Source of the DNA: Prostheceraeus crozeri
Lineage: Eukaryota; Platyhelminthes; Polycladida; Euryleptidae
Assembly: GCA_907163375.1 (NCBI GenBank)
Contig: CAJQUW010012901.1
Coordinates: 1-64,000 of the forward strand
Reading direction: 5' to 3'
DNA: 64,000 nt
The position numbers were made by a program, and so were the translations under genes. The notes under the pieces were generated by a model. The model had not been told where the DNA came from. It saw nothing but the letters and a program-made list of their open reading frames with translations, and made no database searches. Shown piece by piece: positions 25,770-36,244 of the stretch (position 1 is its first letter; each line of letters begins with the position of its first letter).

Positions 25770-26357
25770 TCACAGAAAGACCCTCAGCTTGTATGACGAA
25801 TCGTGTTCATTCAATGTTCTGTCAGTGCTATGGCAAAGTGCAATACTTTCAGCTATTTTCGTGTACTTGGTTTTGTAGATTATCGTAAAATCGTCAAAGT
25901 CCGCATTGTGCAGATGTTTAGAAATTTCAGTTTCATTAGGAATGCCGCGAATATGTTCTTTCATTCTAGTGTAGAGATGACGCTTAGTCTCACCAATATA
26001 GCTGCTTGAGCACAGCTTACAGGAAAATTTATAAACTACATCAGAGGAGAGACTAAACTTCAACCTGTCTTTGTTTGGAAAAAGGTTAGCAGTCTTAAGT
26101 GTTCTGTAAGAAACAACAATTTTATGATTCGCTGGAAGGAATTTGTTCAAACTATCAACAGTCTTTCTAGTTTGGCTCTCAAGACTTTTGACAAAAGGGA
26201 GGCGCCAGTATATGTTTTTAATATTACGATCGCTAGGTTGGAAATTGTCAACATTATTTTTATTTAATTCTATCGATTTGATCATTAGAGTAGCCATTGG
26301 CAATGAAAATACCTTTGATGACAGAGAAACTGCTTTCATAGGCATTTCGACTGCCAC
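25770..26357 (-). CDS. GIY-YIG endonuclease ORF, unit 1
   Basis: A 195-codon ORF, nearly identical to the unit 2 endonuclease (28285-28872) and intact. It has the zinc-knuckle-like KFSCKLC, then YIGET, R131, H135, the distal Glu E170 and TLN at 181-183. Its partner reverse transcriptase frame in unit 1 is broken, so this copy could only act if expressed alone. Confidence 0.85.
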   Translation of the reverse strand: MAVEMPMKAVSLSSKVFSLPMATLMIKSIELNKNNVDNFQPSDRNIKNIYWRLPFVKSLESQTRKTVDSLNKFLPANHKIVVSYRTLKTANLFPNKDRLKFSLSSDVVYKFSCKLCSSSYIGETKRHLYTRMKEHIRGIPNETEISKHLHNADFDDFTIIYKTKYTKIAESIALCHSTDRTLNEHDSSYKLRVFL

Positions 26358-27760
26358 TTAAACGCTTAGCTCGAATAATCAAGGCGCGAATAGCCGAGGT
26401 TTTATAACGAACAGAGCATGAGCACTGTTTGGAATGTACAAACCAGTGTTAGTATCTTTTAAATGCCAATGATAATTCAGAGAATTAGCATTTTTAGTGA
26501 CCATGACATCAAGGAATTTCAATTGATTATTGACCTGTTCCTCACAAGTAAAACGAATGCTACTGTGAATATTGTTAAGAGAATGCAAAACCTTTTCAGC
26601 ATCCTTTTCGTCTCTATCGATTGCAAAAATATCATCAACATACCGACGATAGTACATGGGAAATCAATAATTTTGGACTCAATTAAATTCATCGCAAAAG
26701 AGGCCAGAGTTGGGCCGAGGATCGATCCCATGCCAACGCCTTCGATTTGATGGTATAGATTATCATTAAATTGGAACAACATATTTTTGCACGATAAATT
26801 TAGGAGGGAAATCAGGGTTCCTTTATCGACCGGAAAGCTGGTAAAATCAATTAGATTACAAATATGATTGAAAGTATCATCGAGAGGAATACTCGGAAAT
26901 AAGCTCACTACATCATACGAAACCATATAAAAATGGTCATGAGAAATATCTTTGATCGAATCAACGAATTCGAAGGAGTCTTTCAGCTCTAAAGAGCGAG
27001 GAATGTATGGTTTCAGAATTTGATTCAACCACCTACTTAGGCTAGTATTGTAGGCTTTTGGCATACTTAAAATAGGCCGTAAAGGCGGATCGGTACGCGA
27101 TTTGTGTATTTTAGGCAGGCCATAGAGCCTGGCTGGCTGACTACCAGTGCTTCTAACTTCACTATAAACACTTTCAGGAAGCTTGCCTTTTTTCTTTAAA
27201 TCAGACAGGCTACGGTTGAACCTCTCCTCCGCAATAATGAATTGACTTTTGTCTTTGGTAGACGGTTTCAAATTTTTGAATTTGCTACGATCACTTAGAA
27301 TTTCATGAATTTTATCATTATACTTGTGTTTATCCATAATACACACGCCGTTACCTTTGTCAAACTTGGTAACGTGAAGGTTTTTATTTTTCGCTAAAGT
27401 ACGGAGAGTTTTGATTTTATCAGTCAAGAACTTTTGGCGAGACTTGTCATTAATGTAAGTGTAAGCTAAAGACTTGAATTTGGAACGAACACGATCCTCA
27501 TCTTCCTTACTCAAACTTAGTTTCGCAACATTGTTGAAAACCACTTCAGTTTCTGTTTTTACATCAAGCGCATTGACCTTTTGAGGCCAGCACATGGATA
27601 AGCCCAAACTAAGAGCCTGGGTTTCTTCTAGACTGAGTTCATGACTGCTGATGTTGACGATGCCGCTACCATCCACATTTGAAGGTGAATTACACCGCCT
27701 TGTTCTGTTGATTAGATTTTGGAATTTCTTGTTATGTCGAATTGAGATTTGCTAGAGATT
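26350..27760 (-). pseudogene. Broken reverse transcriptase, unit 1
   Basis: The frame matches the unit 2 reverse transcriptase from the coiled-coil N-terminus to the YVDD box. It is disrupted by a CAG-to-TAG nonsense change near 27751, a one-base deletion near 26657 (ACATGGG for ACATGGGG) just before YVDD, and another one-base deletion near 26416. The GVAMGS of motif B reads GVGMGS here. These marks make unit 1 a non-autonomous copy. Confidence 0.85.
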
Positions 27761-28137
27761 CTTCTTGTTGTAGTGTTGAATTATTGTGACCATACTTGTC
27801 CATGTTGCTTGATGCTGTTGCCGCAGTAGAGAGACTTGTTCTTGAAGATTTTCGCAGATTTGCCTTGCTGACTTGATCTCCTTCCTGAGCTCCTTGAGTT
27901 GAAATTTCTTGATATTGGAATTGAGACAGTTGAATCTCGAAGGAATTTTGAAGTACATAAACTTAGGGATCACTTCGTTATTAAGACACTTTTCTAAGAA
28001 CTGCAACCGTAGGAGACTAGTTTGGTGTTTCATCCATGGCTTCTGTGCAGACTTCACCTGAGCTAGCCAGCTTGGTTTCAGGGAGGACTTCAGTGAATTG
28101 TACGCGAGGCTGCCCAAATTCATTTCACAAATGAAAA

Positions 28138-28211
28138 GTCGATGTGTCACGACCGGTTTCAGTCTATTTCAGACCATCTTCAGGTGTATGTACAGACATG
28201 GAAAAATCGAC
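28138..28211 (-). ncRNA. Hammerhead-ribozyme-like motif, unit 2 tail
   Basis: On the minus strand the order is GTCGAT, a variable loop, CAC, CTGAAGA (fits CUGANGA), a GGTCT/AGACT stem with a GAAAT loop, GAAA, CCGGTC (GUC-type cleavage site), GTG and ATCGAC. The outer arms GTCGAT and ATCGAC pair, and CAC pairs with GTG, making stem I. Stem III would be the self-complementary ACCGGT with no loop, which suits a dimeric hammerhead. Hammerhead motifs in Penelope-like element ends are established. The weak point is an extra unpaired U and a G-U closing pair in stem II. Confidence 0.5.
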
Positions 28212-28284
28212 TTATATACTAAAATGATTAAAACTAAAGAAGAAGTGATCAGTAAAATTTCGTCGGTCACAGAAATTGCGAAGG

Positions 28285-28872
28285 TCACAGAAAGACCCTC
28301 AGCTTGTATGACGAATCGTGTTCATTCAATGTTCTGTCAGTGCTATGGCAAAGTGCAATACTTTCAGCTATTTTCGTGTACTTGGTTTTGTAGATTATCG
28401 TAAAATCGTCAAAGTCCGCATTGTGCAGATGTTTAGAAATTTCAGTTTCATTAGGAATGCCGCGAATATGTTCTTTCATTCTAGTGTAGAGATGACGCTT
28501 AGTCTCACCAATATAGCTGCTTGAGCACAGCTTACAGGAAAATTTATAAACTACATCAGAGGAGAGACTAAACTTCAACCTGTCTTTGTTTGGAAAAAGG
28601 TTAGCAGTCTTAAGTGTTCTGTAAGAAACAATAATTTTATGATTCGCTGGAAGGAATTTGTTCAAACTATCAACAGTCTTTCTAGTTTGGCTCTCAAGAC
28701 TTTTGACAAAAGGGAGGCGCCAGTATATGTTTTTAATATTACGATCGCTAGGTTGGAAATTGTCAACATTATTTTTATTTAATTCTATCGATTTGATCAT
28801 TAGAGTAGCCATTGGCAATGAAAATACCTTTGATGACAGAGAAACTGCTTTCATAGGCATTTCGACTGCCAC
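28285..28872 (-). CDS. Penelope-like GIY-YIG endonuclease ORF, unit 2
   Basis: The ORF encodes 195 residues. A linker (LPFVKSL, residues 53-59) typical of the region between the Penelope RT and endonuclease is followed by VVYKFSCKLC (107-116) and YIGET (120-124). Then come R131 and H135 of the R-x3-H motif, E170 in AESI, and TLN (181-183). These are the expected catalytic elements of a Penelope GIY-YIG nuclease, which nicks target DNA for priming. The ORF overlaps the end of the reverse transcriptase ORF by 98 bp in another frame. Most Penelope elements fuse both domains in one ORF, so expression here would need a frameshift or internal initiation. Confidence 0.9.
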   Translation of the reverse strand: MAVEMPMKAVSLSSKVFSLPMATLMIKSIELNKNNVDNFQPSDRNIKNIYWRLPFVKSLESQTRKTVDSLNKFLPANHKIIVSYRTLKTANLFPNKDRLKFSLSSDVVYKFSCKLCSSSYIGETKRHLYTRMKEHIRGIPNETEISKHLHNADFDDFTIIYKTKYTKIAESIALCHSTDRTLNEHDSSYKLRVFL

Positions 28873-30667
28873 TTAAACGCTTAGCTCGAATAATCAAGGC
28901 GCGAATAGCCGAGGTTTTATAACGAACAGGAGCATGAGCACTGTTTGGAATGTACAAACCAGTGTTAGTATCTTTTAAATGCCAATGATAATTCAGAGAA
29001 TTAGCATTTTTAGTGACCATGACATCAAGGAATTTCAATTGATTATTGACCTGTTTCTCACAAGTAAAACGAATGCTACTGTGAATATTGTCAAGAGAAT
29101 GCAAAAACTTTTCAGCATCCTTTTCGTCTCTAACGATTGCAAAAATATCATCAACATACCGACGATAGTACATGGGGAAATCAATAATTTTGGACTCAAT
29201 TAAATTCATCGCAAAAGAGGCCAGAGTTGGGCCGAGGATCGATCCCATGGCAACGCCTTCGATTTGATGGTATAGATTATCATTAAATTGGAACAACATA
29301 TTTTTGCACGATAAATTTAGGAGGGAAATCAGGGTTCCTTTATCGACCGGAAAGCTGGTAAAATCAATTAGATTACAAATATGATTGAAAGTATCATCGA
29401 GAGGAATACTCGGAAATAAGCTCACTACATCATACGAAACCATATAAAAATGGTCATGAGAAATATCTTTGATCGAATCAACGAATTCGAAGGAGTCTTT
29501 CAGCTCTAAAGAGCGAGGAATGTATGGTTTCAGAATTTGATTCAACCACCTACTTAGGCTAGTATTGTAGGCTTTTGGCATACTTAAAATAGGCCGTAAA
29601 GGCGGATCGGTACGCGATTTGTGTATTTTAGGCAGGCCATAGAGCCTGGCTGGCTGACTACCAGTGCTTCTAACTTCACTATAAACACTTTCAGGAAGCT
29701 TGCCTTTTTTCTTTAAATCAGACAGGCTACGGTTGAACCTCTCCTCCGCAATAATGAATTGACTTTTGTCTTTGGTAGACGGTTTCAAATTTTTGAATTT
29801 GCTACGATCACTTAGAATTTCATGAATTTTATCATTATACTTGTGTTTATCCATAATACACACGCCGTTACCTTTGTCAAACTTGGTAACGTGAAGGTTT
29901 TTATTTTTCGCTAAAGTACGGAGAGTTTTGATTTTATCAGTCAAGAACTTTTGGCGAGACTTGTCATTAATGTAAGTGTAAGCTAAAGACTTGAATTTGG
30001 AACGAACACGATCCTCATCTTCCTTACTCAAACTTAGTTTCGCAACATTGTTGAAAACCACTTCAGTTTCTGTTTTTACATCAAGCGCATTGACCTTTTG
30101 AGGCCAGCACATGGATAAGCCCAAACTAAGAGCCTGGGTTTCTTCTAGACTGAGTTCATGACTGCTGATGTTGACGATGCCGCTACCATCCACATTTGAA
30201 GGTGAATTACACCGCCTTGTTCTGTTGATTAGATTTTGGAATTTCTTGTTATGTCGAATTGAGATTTGCTGGAGATTCTTCTTGTTGTAGTGTTGAATTA
30301 TTGTGACCATACTTGTCCATGTTGCTTGATGCTGTTGCCGCAGTAGAGAGACTTGTTCTTGAAGATTTTCGCAGATTTGCCTTGCTGACTTGATCTCCTT
30401 CCTGAGCTCCTTGAGTTGAAATTTCTTGATATTGGAATTGAGACAGTTGAATCTCGAAGGAATTTTGAAGTACATAAACTTAGGGATCACTTCGTTATTA
30501 AGACACTTTTCTAAGAACTGCAACCGTAGGAGACTAGTTTGGTGTTTCATCCATGGCTTCTGTGCAGACTTCACCTGAGCTAGCCAGCTTGGTTTCAGGG
30601 AGGACTTCAGTGAATTGTACGCGAGGCTGCCCAAATTCATTTCACAAATGAAAAGTCGATGTGTCAC
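28775..30667 (-). CDS. Penelope-like reverse transcriptase ORF, unit 2 (intact)
   Basis: The 630-codon ORF carries an N-terminal coiled-coil-like region (about 85-115), the DKG motif of Penelope elements (264-266), LPKIHK (345-350) with LRPI (357-360), motif A SYDVVSLFPSIPLD (411-424), motif B GVAMGSILGP (471-480), the catalytic YVDD (504-507) and KFLDVMV (545-551). It ends in a conserved-looking NDQIDRIK just inside the endonuclease frame. The first Met lies in the tail of the neighbouring upstream unit, and a more natural Met follows at residue 10. It is the only uninterrupted reverse transcriptase in the window and so the best candidate for a recently active copy. Confidence 0.93.
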   Translation of the reverse strand: MTHRLFICEMNLGSLAYNSLKSSLKPSWLAQVKSAQKPWMKHQTSLLRLQFLEKCLNNEVIPKFMYFKIPSRFNCLNSNIKKFQLKELRKEIKSARQICENLQEQVSLLRQQHQATWTSMVTIIQHYNKKNLQQISIRHNKKFQNLINRTRRCNSPSNVDGSGIVNISSHELSLEETQALSLGLSMCWPQKVNALDVKTETEVVFNNVAKLSLSKEDEDRVRSKFKSLAYTYINDKSRQKFLTDKIKTLRTLAKNKNLHVTKFDKGNGVCIMDKHKYNDKIHEILSDRSKFKNLKPSTKDKSQFIIAEERFNRSLSDLKKKGKLPESVYSEVRSTGSQPARLYGLPKIHKSRTDPPLRPILSMPKAYNTSLSRWLNQILKPYIPRSLELKDSFEFVDSIKDISHDHFYMVSYDVVSLFPSIPLDDTFNHICNLIDFTSFPVDKGTLISLLNLSCKNMLFQFNDNLYHQIEGVAMGSILGPTLASFAMNLIESKIIDFPMYYRRYVDDIFAIVRDEKDAEKFLHSLDNIHSSIRFTCEKQVNNQLKFLDVMVTKNANSLNYHWHLKDTNTGLYIPNSAHAPVRYKTSAIRALIIRAKRLSGSRNAYESSFSVIKGIFIANGYSNDQIDRIK

Positions 30668-30728
30668 GACCGGTTTCAGTCTATTTCAGACCATCTTCAG
30701 GTGTATGTACAGACATGGAAAAATCGAC
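30655..30728 (-). ncRNA. Hammerhead-like motif, unit 3 tail
   Basis: Identical in core boxes to 28138-28211. It lies directly upstream of the unit 2 coding region in transcription order, as a leader would. Confidence 0.5.
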
Positions 30729-30801
30729 TTATATACTAAAATGATTAAAACTAAAGGAGAAGTGATCAGTAAAATTTCGTCGGTCACAGAAATTGCGAAG
30801 G

Positions 30802-31389
30802 TCACAGAAAGACCCTCAGCTTGTATGACGAATCGTGTTCATTCAATGTTCTGTCAGTGCTATGGCAAAGTGCAATACTTTCAGCTATTTTCGTGTACTT
30901 GGTTTTGTAGATTATCGTAAAATCGTCAAAGTCCGCATTGTGCAGATGTTTAGAAATTTCAGTTTCATTAGGAATGCCGCGAATATGTTCTTTCATTCTA
31001 GTGTAGAGATGACGCTTAGTCTCACCAATATAGCTGCTTGAGCACAGCTTACAGGAAAATTTATAAACTACATCAGAGGAGAGACTAAACTTCAACCTGT
31101 CTTTGTTTGGAAAAAGGTTAGCAGTCTTAAGTGTTCTGTAAGAAACAATAATTTTATGATTCGCTGGAAGGAATTTGTTCAAACTATCAACAGTCTTTCT
31201 AGTTTGGCTCTCAAGACTTTTGACAAAAGGGAGGCGCCAGTATATGTTTTTAATATTACGATCGCTAGGTTGGAAATTGTCAACATTATTTTTATTTAAT
31301 TCTATCGATTTGATCATTAGAGTAGCCATTGGCAATGAAAATGCCTTTGATGACAGAGAAACTGCTTTCATAGGCATTTCGACTGCCAC
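30802..31389 (-). CDS. GIY-YIG endonuclease ORF, unit 3
   Basis: A 195-codon copy of the unit 2 endonuclease with all listed catalytic residues. One substitution near the start changes Val to Ala (SSKAF for SSKVF). Confidence 0.87.
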   Translation of the reverse strand: MAVEMPMKAVSLSSKAFSLPMATLMIKSIELNKNNVDNFQPSDRNIKNIYWRLPFVKSLESQTRKTVDSLNKFLPANHKIIVSYRTLKTANLFPNKDRLKFSLSSDVVYKFSCKLCSSSYIGETKRHLYTRMKEHIRGIPNETEISKHLHNADFDDFTIIYKTKYTKIAESIALCHSTDRTLNEHDSSYKLRVFL

Positions 31390-31917
31390 TTAAACGCTTA
31401 GCTCGAATAATCAAGGCGCGAATAGCCGAGGTTTTATAACGAACAGGAGCATGAGCACTGTTTGGAATGTACAAACCAGTGTTAGTATCTTTTAAATGCC
31501 AATGATAATTCAGAGAATTAGCATTTTTAGTGACCATGACATCAAGGAATTTCAATTGATTATTGACCTGTTTCTCACAAGTAAAACGAATGCTACTGTG
31601 AATATTGTTAAGAGAATGCAAAACCTTTTCAGCATCCTTTTCGTCTCTAACGATTGCAAAAATATCATCAACATACCGACGATAGTACATGGGGAAATCA
31701 ATAATTTTGGACTCAATTAAATTCATCGCAAAAGAGGCCAGAGTTGGGCCGAGGATCGATCCCATGGCAACGCCTTCGATTTGATGGTATAGATTATCAT
31801 TAAATTGGAACAACATATTTTTGCACGATAAATTTAGGAGGGAAATCAGGGTTCCTTTATCGACCGGAAAGCTGGTAAAATCAATTAGATTACAAATATG
31901 ATTGAAAGTATCATCGA
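31292..31917 (-). pseudogene. 5'-truncated reverse transcriptase, unit 3
   Basis: The frame begins in the motif A region at the junction near 31917. It retains motif B (GVAMGSILGP) and YVDD and ends in IDRIK as in unit 2. The DKG domain, fingers and N-terminus are absent because the unit is truncated at the inversion junction. Confidence 0.88.
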
Positions 31918-31930
31918 GACTTTCATCCGT
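31905..31930. other. Head-to-head junction of the Penelope array
   Basis: Unit 3 sequence is recognisable to TCATCGAGA (31909-31917). Unit 4 sequence starts at CCGTACTTTAGC (about 31926). About eight filler bases (CTTTCAT-type) match neither flank. The two sides are truncated at different points of the element, so this is a breakpoint join and not a simple hairpin. Confidence 0.8.
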
Positions 31931-33074
31931 ACTTTAGCAAAAAATAAAAACCTTCACGTTACCAAGTTTGACAAAGGTAACGGCGTGTGTATTATGGATA
32001 AACACATGTATAATGATAAAATTCATGAAATTCTGAGTGATCGTAGCAAATTCAAAAATTTGAAACCGTCTACCAAAGACAAAAGTCAATTCATTATTGC
32101 GGAGGAGAGGTTCAACCGTAGCCTGTCTGATTTAAAGAAAAAAGGCAAGCTTCCTGAAAGTGTTTATAGTGAAGTTAGAAGCACTGGTAGTTCAGCCAGC
32201 CAGGCTCTATGGCCTGCCTAAAATACACAAATCGCGTACCGATCCGCCTTTACGGCCTATTTTAAGTATGCCAAAAGCCTACAATACTAGCCTAAGTAGG
32301 TGGTTGAATCAAATTCTGAAACCATACATTCCTCGCTCTTTAGAGCTGAAAGACTCCTTCGAATTCGTTGATTCGATCAAAGATATTTCTCATGACCATT
32401 TTTATATGGTTTCGTATGATGTAGTGAGCTTATTTCCGAGTATTCCTCTCGATGATACTTTCAATCATATTTGTAATCTAATTGATTTTACCAGCTTTCC
32501 GGTCGATAAAGGAACCCTGATTTCCCTCCTAAATTTATCGTGCAAAAATATGTTGTTCCAATTTAATGATAATCTATACCATCAAATCGAAGGCGTTGCC
32601 ATGGGATCGATCCTCGGCCCAACTCTGGCCTCTTTTGCGATGAATTTAATTGAGTCCAAAATTATTGATTTCCCCATGTACTATCGTCGGTATGTTGATG
32701 ATATTTTTGCAATCGTTAGAGACGAAAAGGATGCTGAAAAGGTTTTGCATTCTCTTAACAATATTCACAGTAGCATTCGTTTTACTTGTGAGGAACAGGT
32801 CAATAATCAATTGAAATTCCTTGATGTCATGGTCACTAAAAATGCTAATTCTCTGAATTATCATTGGCATTTAAAAGATACTAACACTGGTTTGTACATT
32901 CCAAACAGTGCTCATGCTCCTGTTCGTTATAAAACCTCGGCTATTCGCGCCTTGATTATTCGAGCTAAGCGTTTAAGTGGCAGTCGAAATGCCTATGAAA
33001 GCAGTTTCTCTGTCATCAAAGGTATTTTCATTGCCAATGGCTACTCTAATGATCAAATCGATAGAATTAAATAA
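31918..33074 (+). pseudogene. 5'-truncated, frameshifted reverse transcriptase, unit 4
   Basis: The unit starts at the RTLAKNKN part, just upstream of the DKG motif, and runs to IDRIK. A one-base insertion near 32190 (GGTAGTTCAGCC for GGTAGTCAGCC) splits it before LPKIHK. Motif A, motif B and YVDD are otherwise intact downstream. Confidence 0.87.
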
Positions 33075-33564
33075 AAATAATGTTGACAATTTCCACCCTA
33101 GCGATCGTAATATTAAAAACATATACTGGCGCCTCCCTTTTGTCAAAAGTCTTGAGAGCCAAACTAGAAAGACTGTTGATAGTTTGAACAAATTCCTTCC
33201 AGCGAATCATAAAATTATTGTTTCTTACAGAACACTTAAGACTGCTAACCTTTTTCCAAACAAAGACAGGTTGAAGTTTAGTCTCTCCTCTGATGTAGTT
33301 TATAAATTTTCCTGTAAGCTGTGCTCAAGCAGCTATATTGGTGAGACTAAGCGTCATCTCTACACTAGAATGAAAGAACATATTCGCGGCATTCCTAATG
33401 AAACTGAAATTTCTAAACATCTGCACAATGCGGACTTTGACGATTTTACGATAATCTACAAAACCAAGTACACGAAAATAGCTGAAAGTATTGCACTTTG
33501 CCATAGCACTGACAGAACATTGAATGAACACGATTCGTCATACAAGCTGAGGGTCTTTCTGTGA
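32977..33564 (+). CDS. GIY-YIG endonuclease ORF, unit 4
   Basis: A 195-codon copy on the plus strand. One change (NFHPS for NFQPS) separates it from unit 2. All catalytic motifs are present, and it overlaps the reverse transcriptase frame exactly as in the other units. Confidence 0.87.
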   Translation: MAVEMPMKAVSLSSKVFSLPMATLMIKSIELNKNNVDNFHPSDRNIKNIYWRLPFVKSLESQTRKTVDSLNKFLPANHKIIVSYRTLKTANLFPNKDRLKFSLSSDVVYKFSCKLCSSSYIGETKRHLYTRMKEHIRGIPNETEISKHLHNADFDDFTIIYKTKYTKIAESIALCHSTDRTLNEHDSSYKLRVFL

Positions 33565-33637
33565 CCTTCGCAATTTCTGTGACCGACGAAATTTTACTGA
33601 TCACTTCTCCTTTAGTTTTAATCATTTTAGTATATAA

Positions 33638-33710
33638 GTCGATTTTCCATGTCTGTACATACACCTGAAGATGGTCTGAAATAGACTGAAACCGGTCGTG
33701 ACACATCGAC
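33638..33710 (+). ncRNA. Hammerhead-like motif, unit 4 tail
   Basis: Plus-strand counterpart of 28138-28211. One T is missing in the loop after GTCGAT. The core boxes are unchanged. Confidence 0.48.
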
Positions 33711-35600
33711 TTTTCATTTGTGAAATGAATTTGGGCAGCCTCGCGTACAATTCACTGAAGTCCTCCCTGAAACCAAGCTGGTTAGCTCAGGTGAAGTCTG
33801 CACAGAAGCCATGGATGAAACACCAAACTAGTCTCCTACGGTTGCAGTTCTTAGAAAAGTGTCTTAATAACGAAGTGATCCCTAAGTTTATGTACTTCAA
33901 AATTCCTTCGAGATTCAACTGTCTCAATTCCAATATCAAGAAATTTCAACTCAAGGAGCTCAGGAAGGAGATCAAGTCAGCAAGGCAAATCTGCGAAAAT
34001 CTTCAAGAACAAGTCTCTCTACTGCGGCAACAGCATCAAGCAACATGGACAAGTATGGTCACAATAATTCAACACTACAACAAGAAGAATCTCCAGCAAA
34101 TCTCAATTCGACATAACAAGAAATTCCAAAATCTAATCAACAGAACAAGGCGGTGTAATTCACCTTCAAATGTGGATGGTAGCGGCATCGTCAACATCAG
34201 CAGTCATGAACTCAGTCTAGAAGAAACCCAGGCTCTTAGTTTGGGCTTATCCATGTGCTGGCCTCAAAAGGTCAATGCGCTTGATGTAAAAACAGAAACT
34301 GAAGTGGTTTTCAACAATGTTGCGAAACTAAGTTTGAGTAAGGAAGATGAGGATCGTGTTCGTTCCAAATTCAAGTCTTTAGCTTACACTTACATTAATG
34401 ACAAGTCTCGCCAAAAGTTCTTGACTGATAAAATCAAAACTCTCCGTACTTTAGCGAAAAAAAAACCTTCACGTTACCAAGTTTGACAAAGGTAACGGCG
34501 TGTGTATTATGGATAAACACAAGTATAATGATAAAATTCATGAAATTCTAAGTGATCGTAGCAAATTCAAAAAATTGAAACAGTCTACCAAAGACAAAAT
34601 TCAATTCATTTATTGCGGAGGAGAGGTTCAACCGTAGCCTGTCTGATTTAAAGAAAAAAGGCAAGCTTCCTGAAAGTGTTTATAGTGAAGTTAGAAGCAC
34701 TGGTAGTCAGCCAGCCAGGCTCTATGGCCTGCCTAAAATACACAAATCGCGTACCGATCCGCCTTTACGGCCTATTTTAAGTATGCCAAAAGCCTACAAT
34801 ACTAGCCTAAGTAGGTGGTTGAATCAAATTCTGAAACCATACATTCCTCGCTCTTTAGAGCTGAAAGACTCCTTCGAATTCGTTGATTCGATCAAAGATA
34901 TTTCTCATGACCATTTTTTATATGGTTTCGTATGATGTAGTGAGCTTATTTCCGAGTATTCCTCTCGATGATACTTTCAATCATATTTGTAATCTAATTG
35001 ATTTTACCAGCTTTCCGGTCGATAAAGGAACCCTGATTTCCCTCCTAAATTTATCGTGCAAAAATATGTTGTTCCAATTTAATGATAATCTATACCATCA
35101 AATCGAAGGCGTTGCCATGGGATCGATCCTCGGCCCAACTCTGGCCTCTTTTGCGATGAATTTAATTGAGTCCAAAATTATTGATTTCCCCATGTACTAT
35201 CGTCGGTATGTTGATGATATTTTTGCAATCGTTAGAGACGAAAAGGATGCTGAAAAGTTTTTGCATTCTCTTAACAATATTCACAGTAGCATTCGTTTTA
35301 CTTGTGAGGAACAGGTCAATAATCAATTGAAATTCCTTGATGTCATGGTCACTAAAAATGCTAATTCTCTGAATTATCATTGGCATTTAAAAGATACTAA
35401 CACTGGTTTTGTACATTCCAAACAGTGCTCATGCTCCTGTTCGTTATAAAACCTCGGCTATTCGCGCCTTGATTATTCGAGCTAAGCGTTTAAGTGGCAG
35501 TCGAAATGCCTATGAAAGCAGTTTTTCTCTGTCATCAAAGGTATTTTCATTGCCAATGGCTACTCTAATGATCAAATCGATAGAATTAAATAAAAATAAT
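33698..35600 (+). pseudogene. Reverse transcriptase with several frameshifts, unit 5
   Basis: The N-terminal 262 codons (33698-34486) match unit 2 until an A-run change near 34458. Further single-base indels near 34609 and 34915, and two more in 35400-35525, break the frame. Motif A, motif B and YVDD are readable between them. Most indels lie in homopolymers, so some may be sequencing errors. Confidence 0.85.
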
Positions 35601-36083
35601 GTTGACAATTTCCAACCTAGCGATCGTAATATTAAAAACATATACTGGCGCCTCCCTTTTGTCAAAAGTCTTGAGAGCCAAACTAGAAAGACTGTTGATA
35701 GTTTGAACAAATTCCTTCCAGCGAATCATAAAATTATTGTTTCTTACAGAACACTTAAGACTGCTAACCTTTTTCCAAACAAAGACAGGTTGAAGTTTAG
35801 TCTCTCCTCTGATGTAGTTTATAAATTTTCCTGTAAGCTGTGCTCAAGCAGCTATATTGGTGAGACTAAGCGTCATCTCTACACTAGAATGAAAGAACAT
35901 ATTCGCGGCATTCCTAATGAAACTGAAATTTCTAAACATCTGCACAATGCGGACTTTGACGATTTTACGATAATCTACAAAACCAAGTACACGAAAATAG
36001 CTGAAAGTATTGCACTTTGCCATAGCACTGACAGAACATTGAATGAACACGATTCGTCATACAAGCTGAGGGTCTTTCTGTGA
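35510..36083 (+). CDS. GIY-YIG endonuclease ORF, unit 5
   Basis: The frame carrying VVYKFSCKLC, YIGET and the distal Glu is intact to the usual LRVFL end. Upstream it is fused by an indel to a piece of the reverse transcriptase C-terminus, so its N-terminus differs from the other units. This indel happens to place part of both domains in one frame. Confidence 0.83.
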
Positions 36084-36156
36084 CCTTCGCAATTTCTGTG
36101 ACCGACGAAATTTTACTGATCACTTCTCCTTTAGTTTTAATCATTTTAGTATATAA

Positions 36157-36230
36157 GTCGATTTTTCCATGTCTGTACATACACCTGAAGATGGTCTGAA
36201 ATAGACTGAAACCGGTCGTAACACATCGAC
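36157..36230 (+). ncRNA. Hammerhead-like motif, unit 5 tail (mutated)
   Basis: Same motif as the other tails but with GTAACAC in place of GTGACAC, which breaks one stem I pair beside the presumed cleavage site. Confidence 0.42.
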
Positions 36231-36244
36231 TTTTCATTTGTGAA

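Noticed and set aside
25803-36050. Recurring antisense ORFs in every Penelope unit
   Set aside because: They are shadows of the RT and endonuclease frames and recur only because the units are identical.
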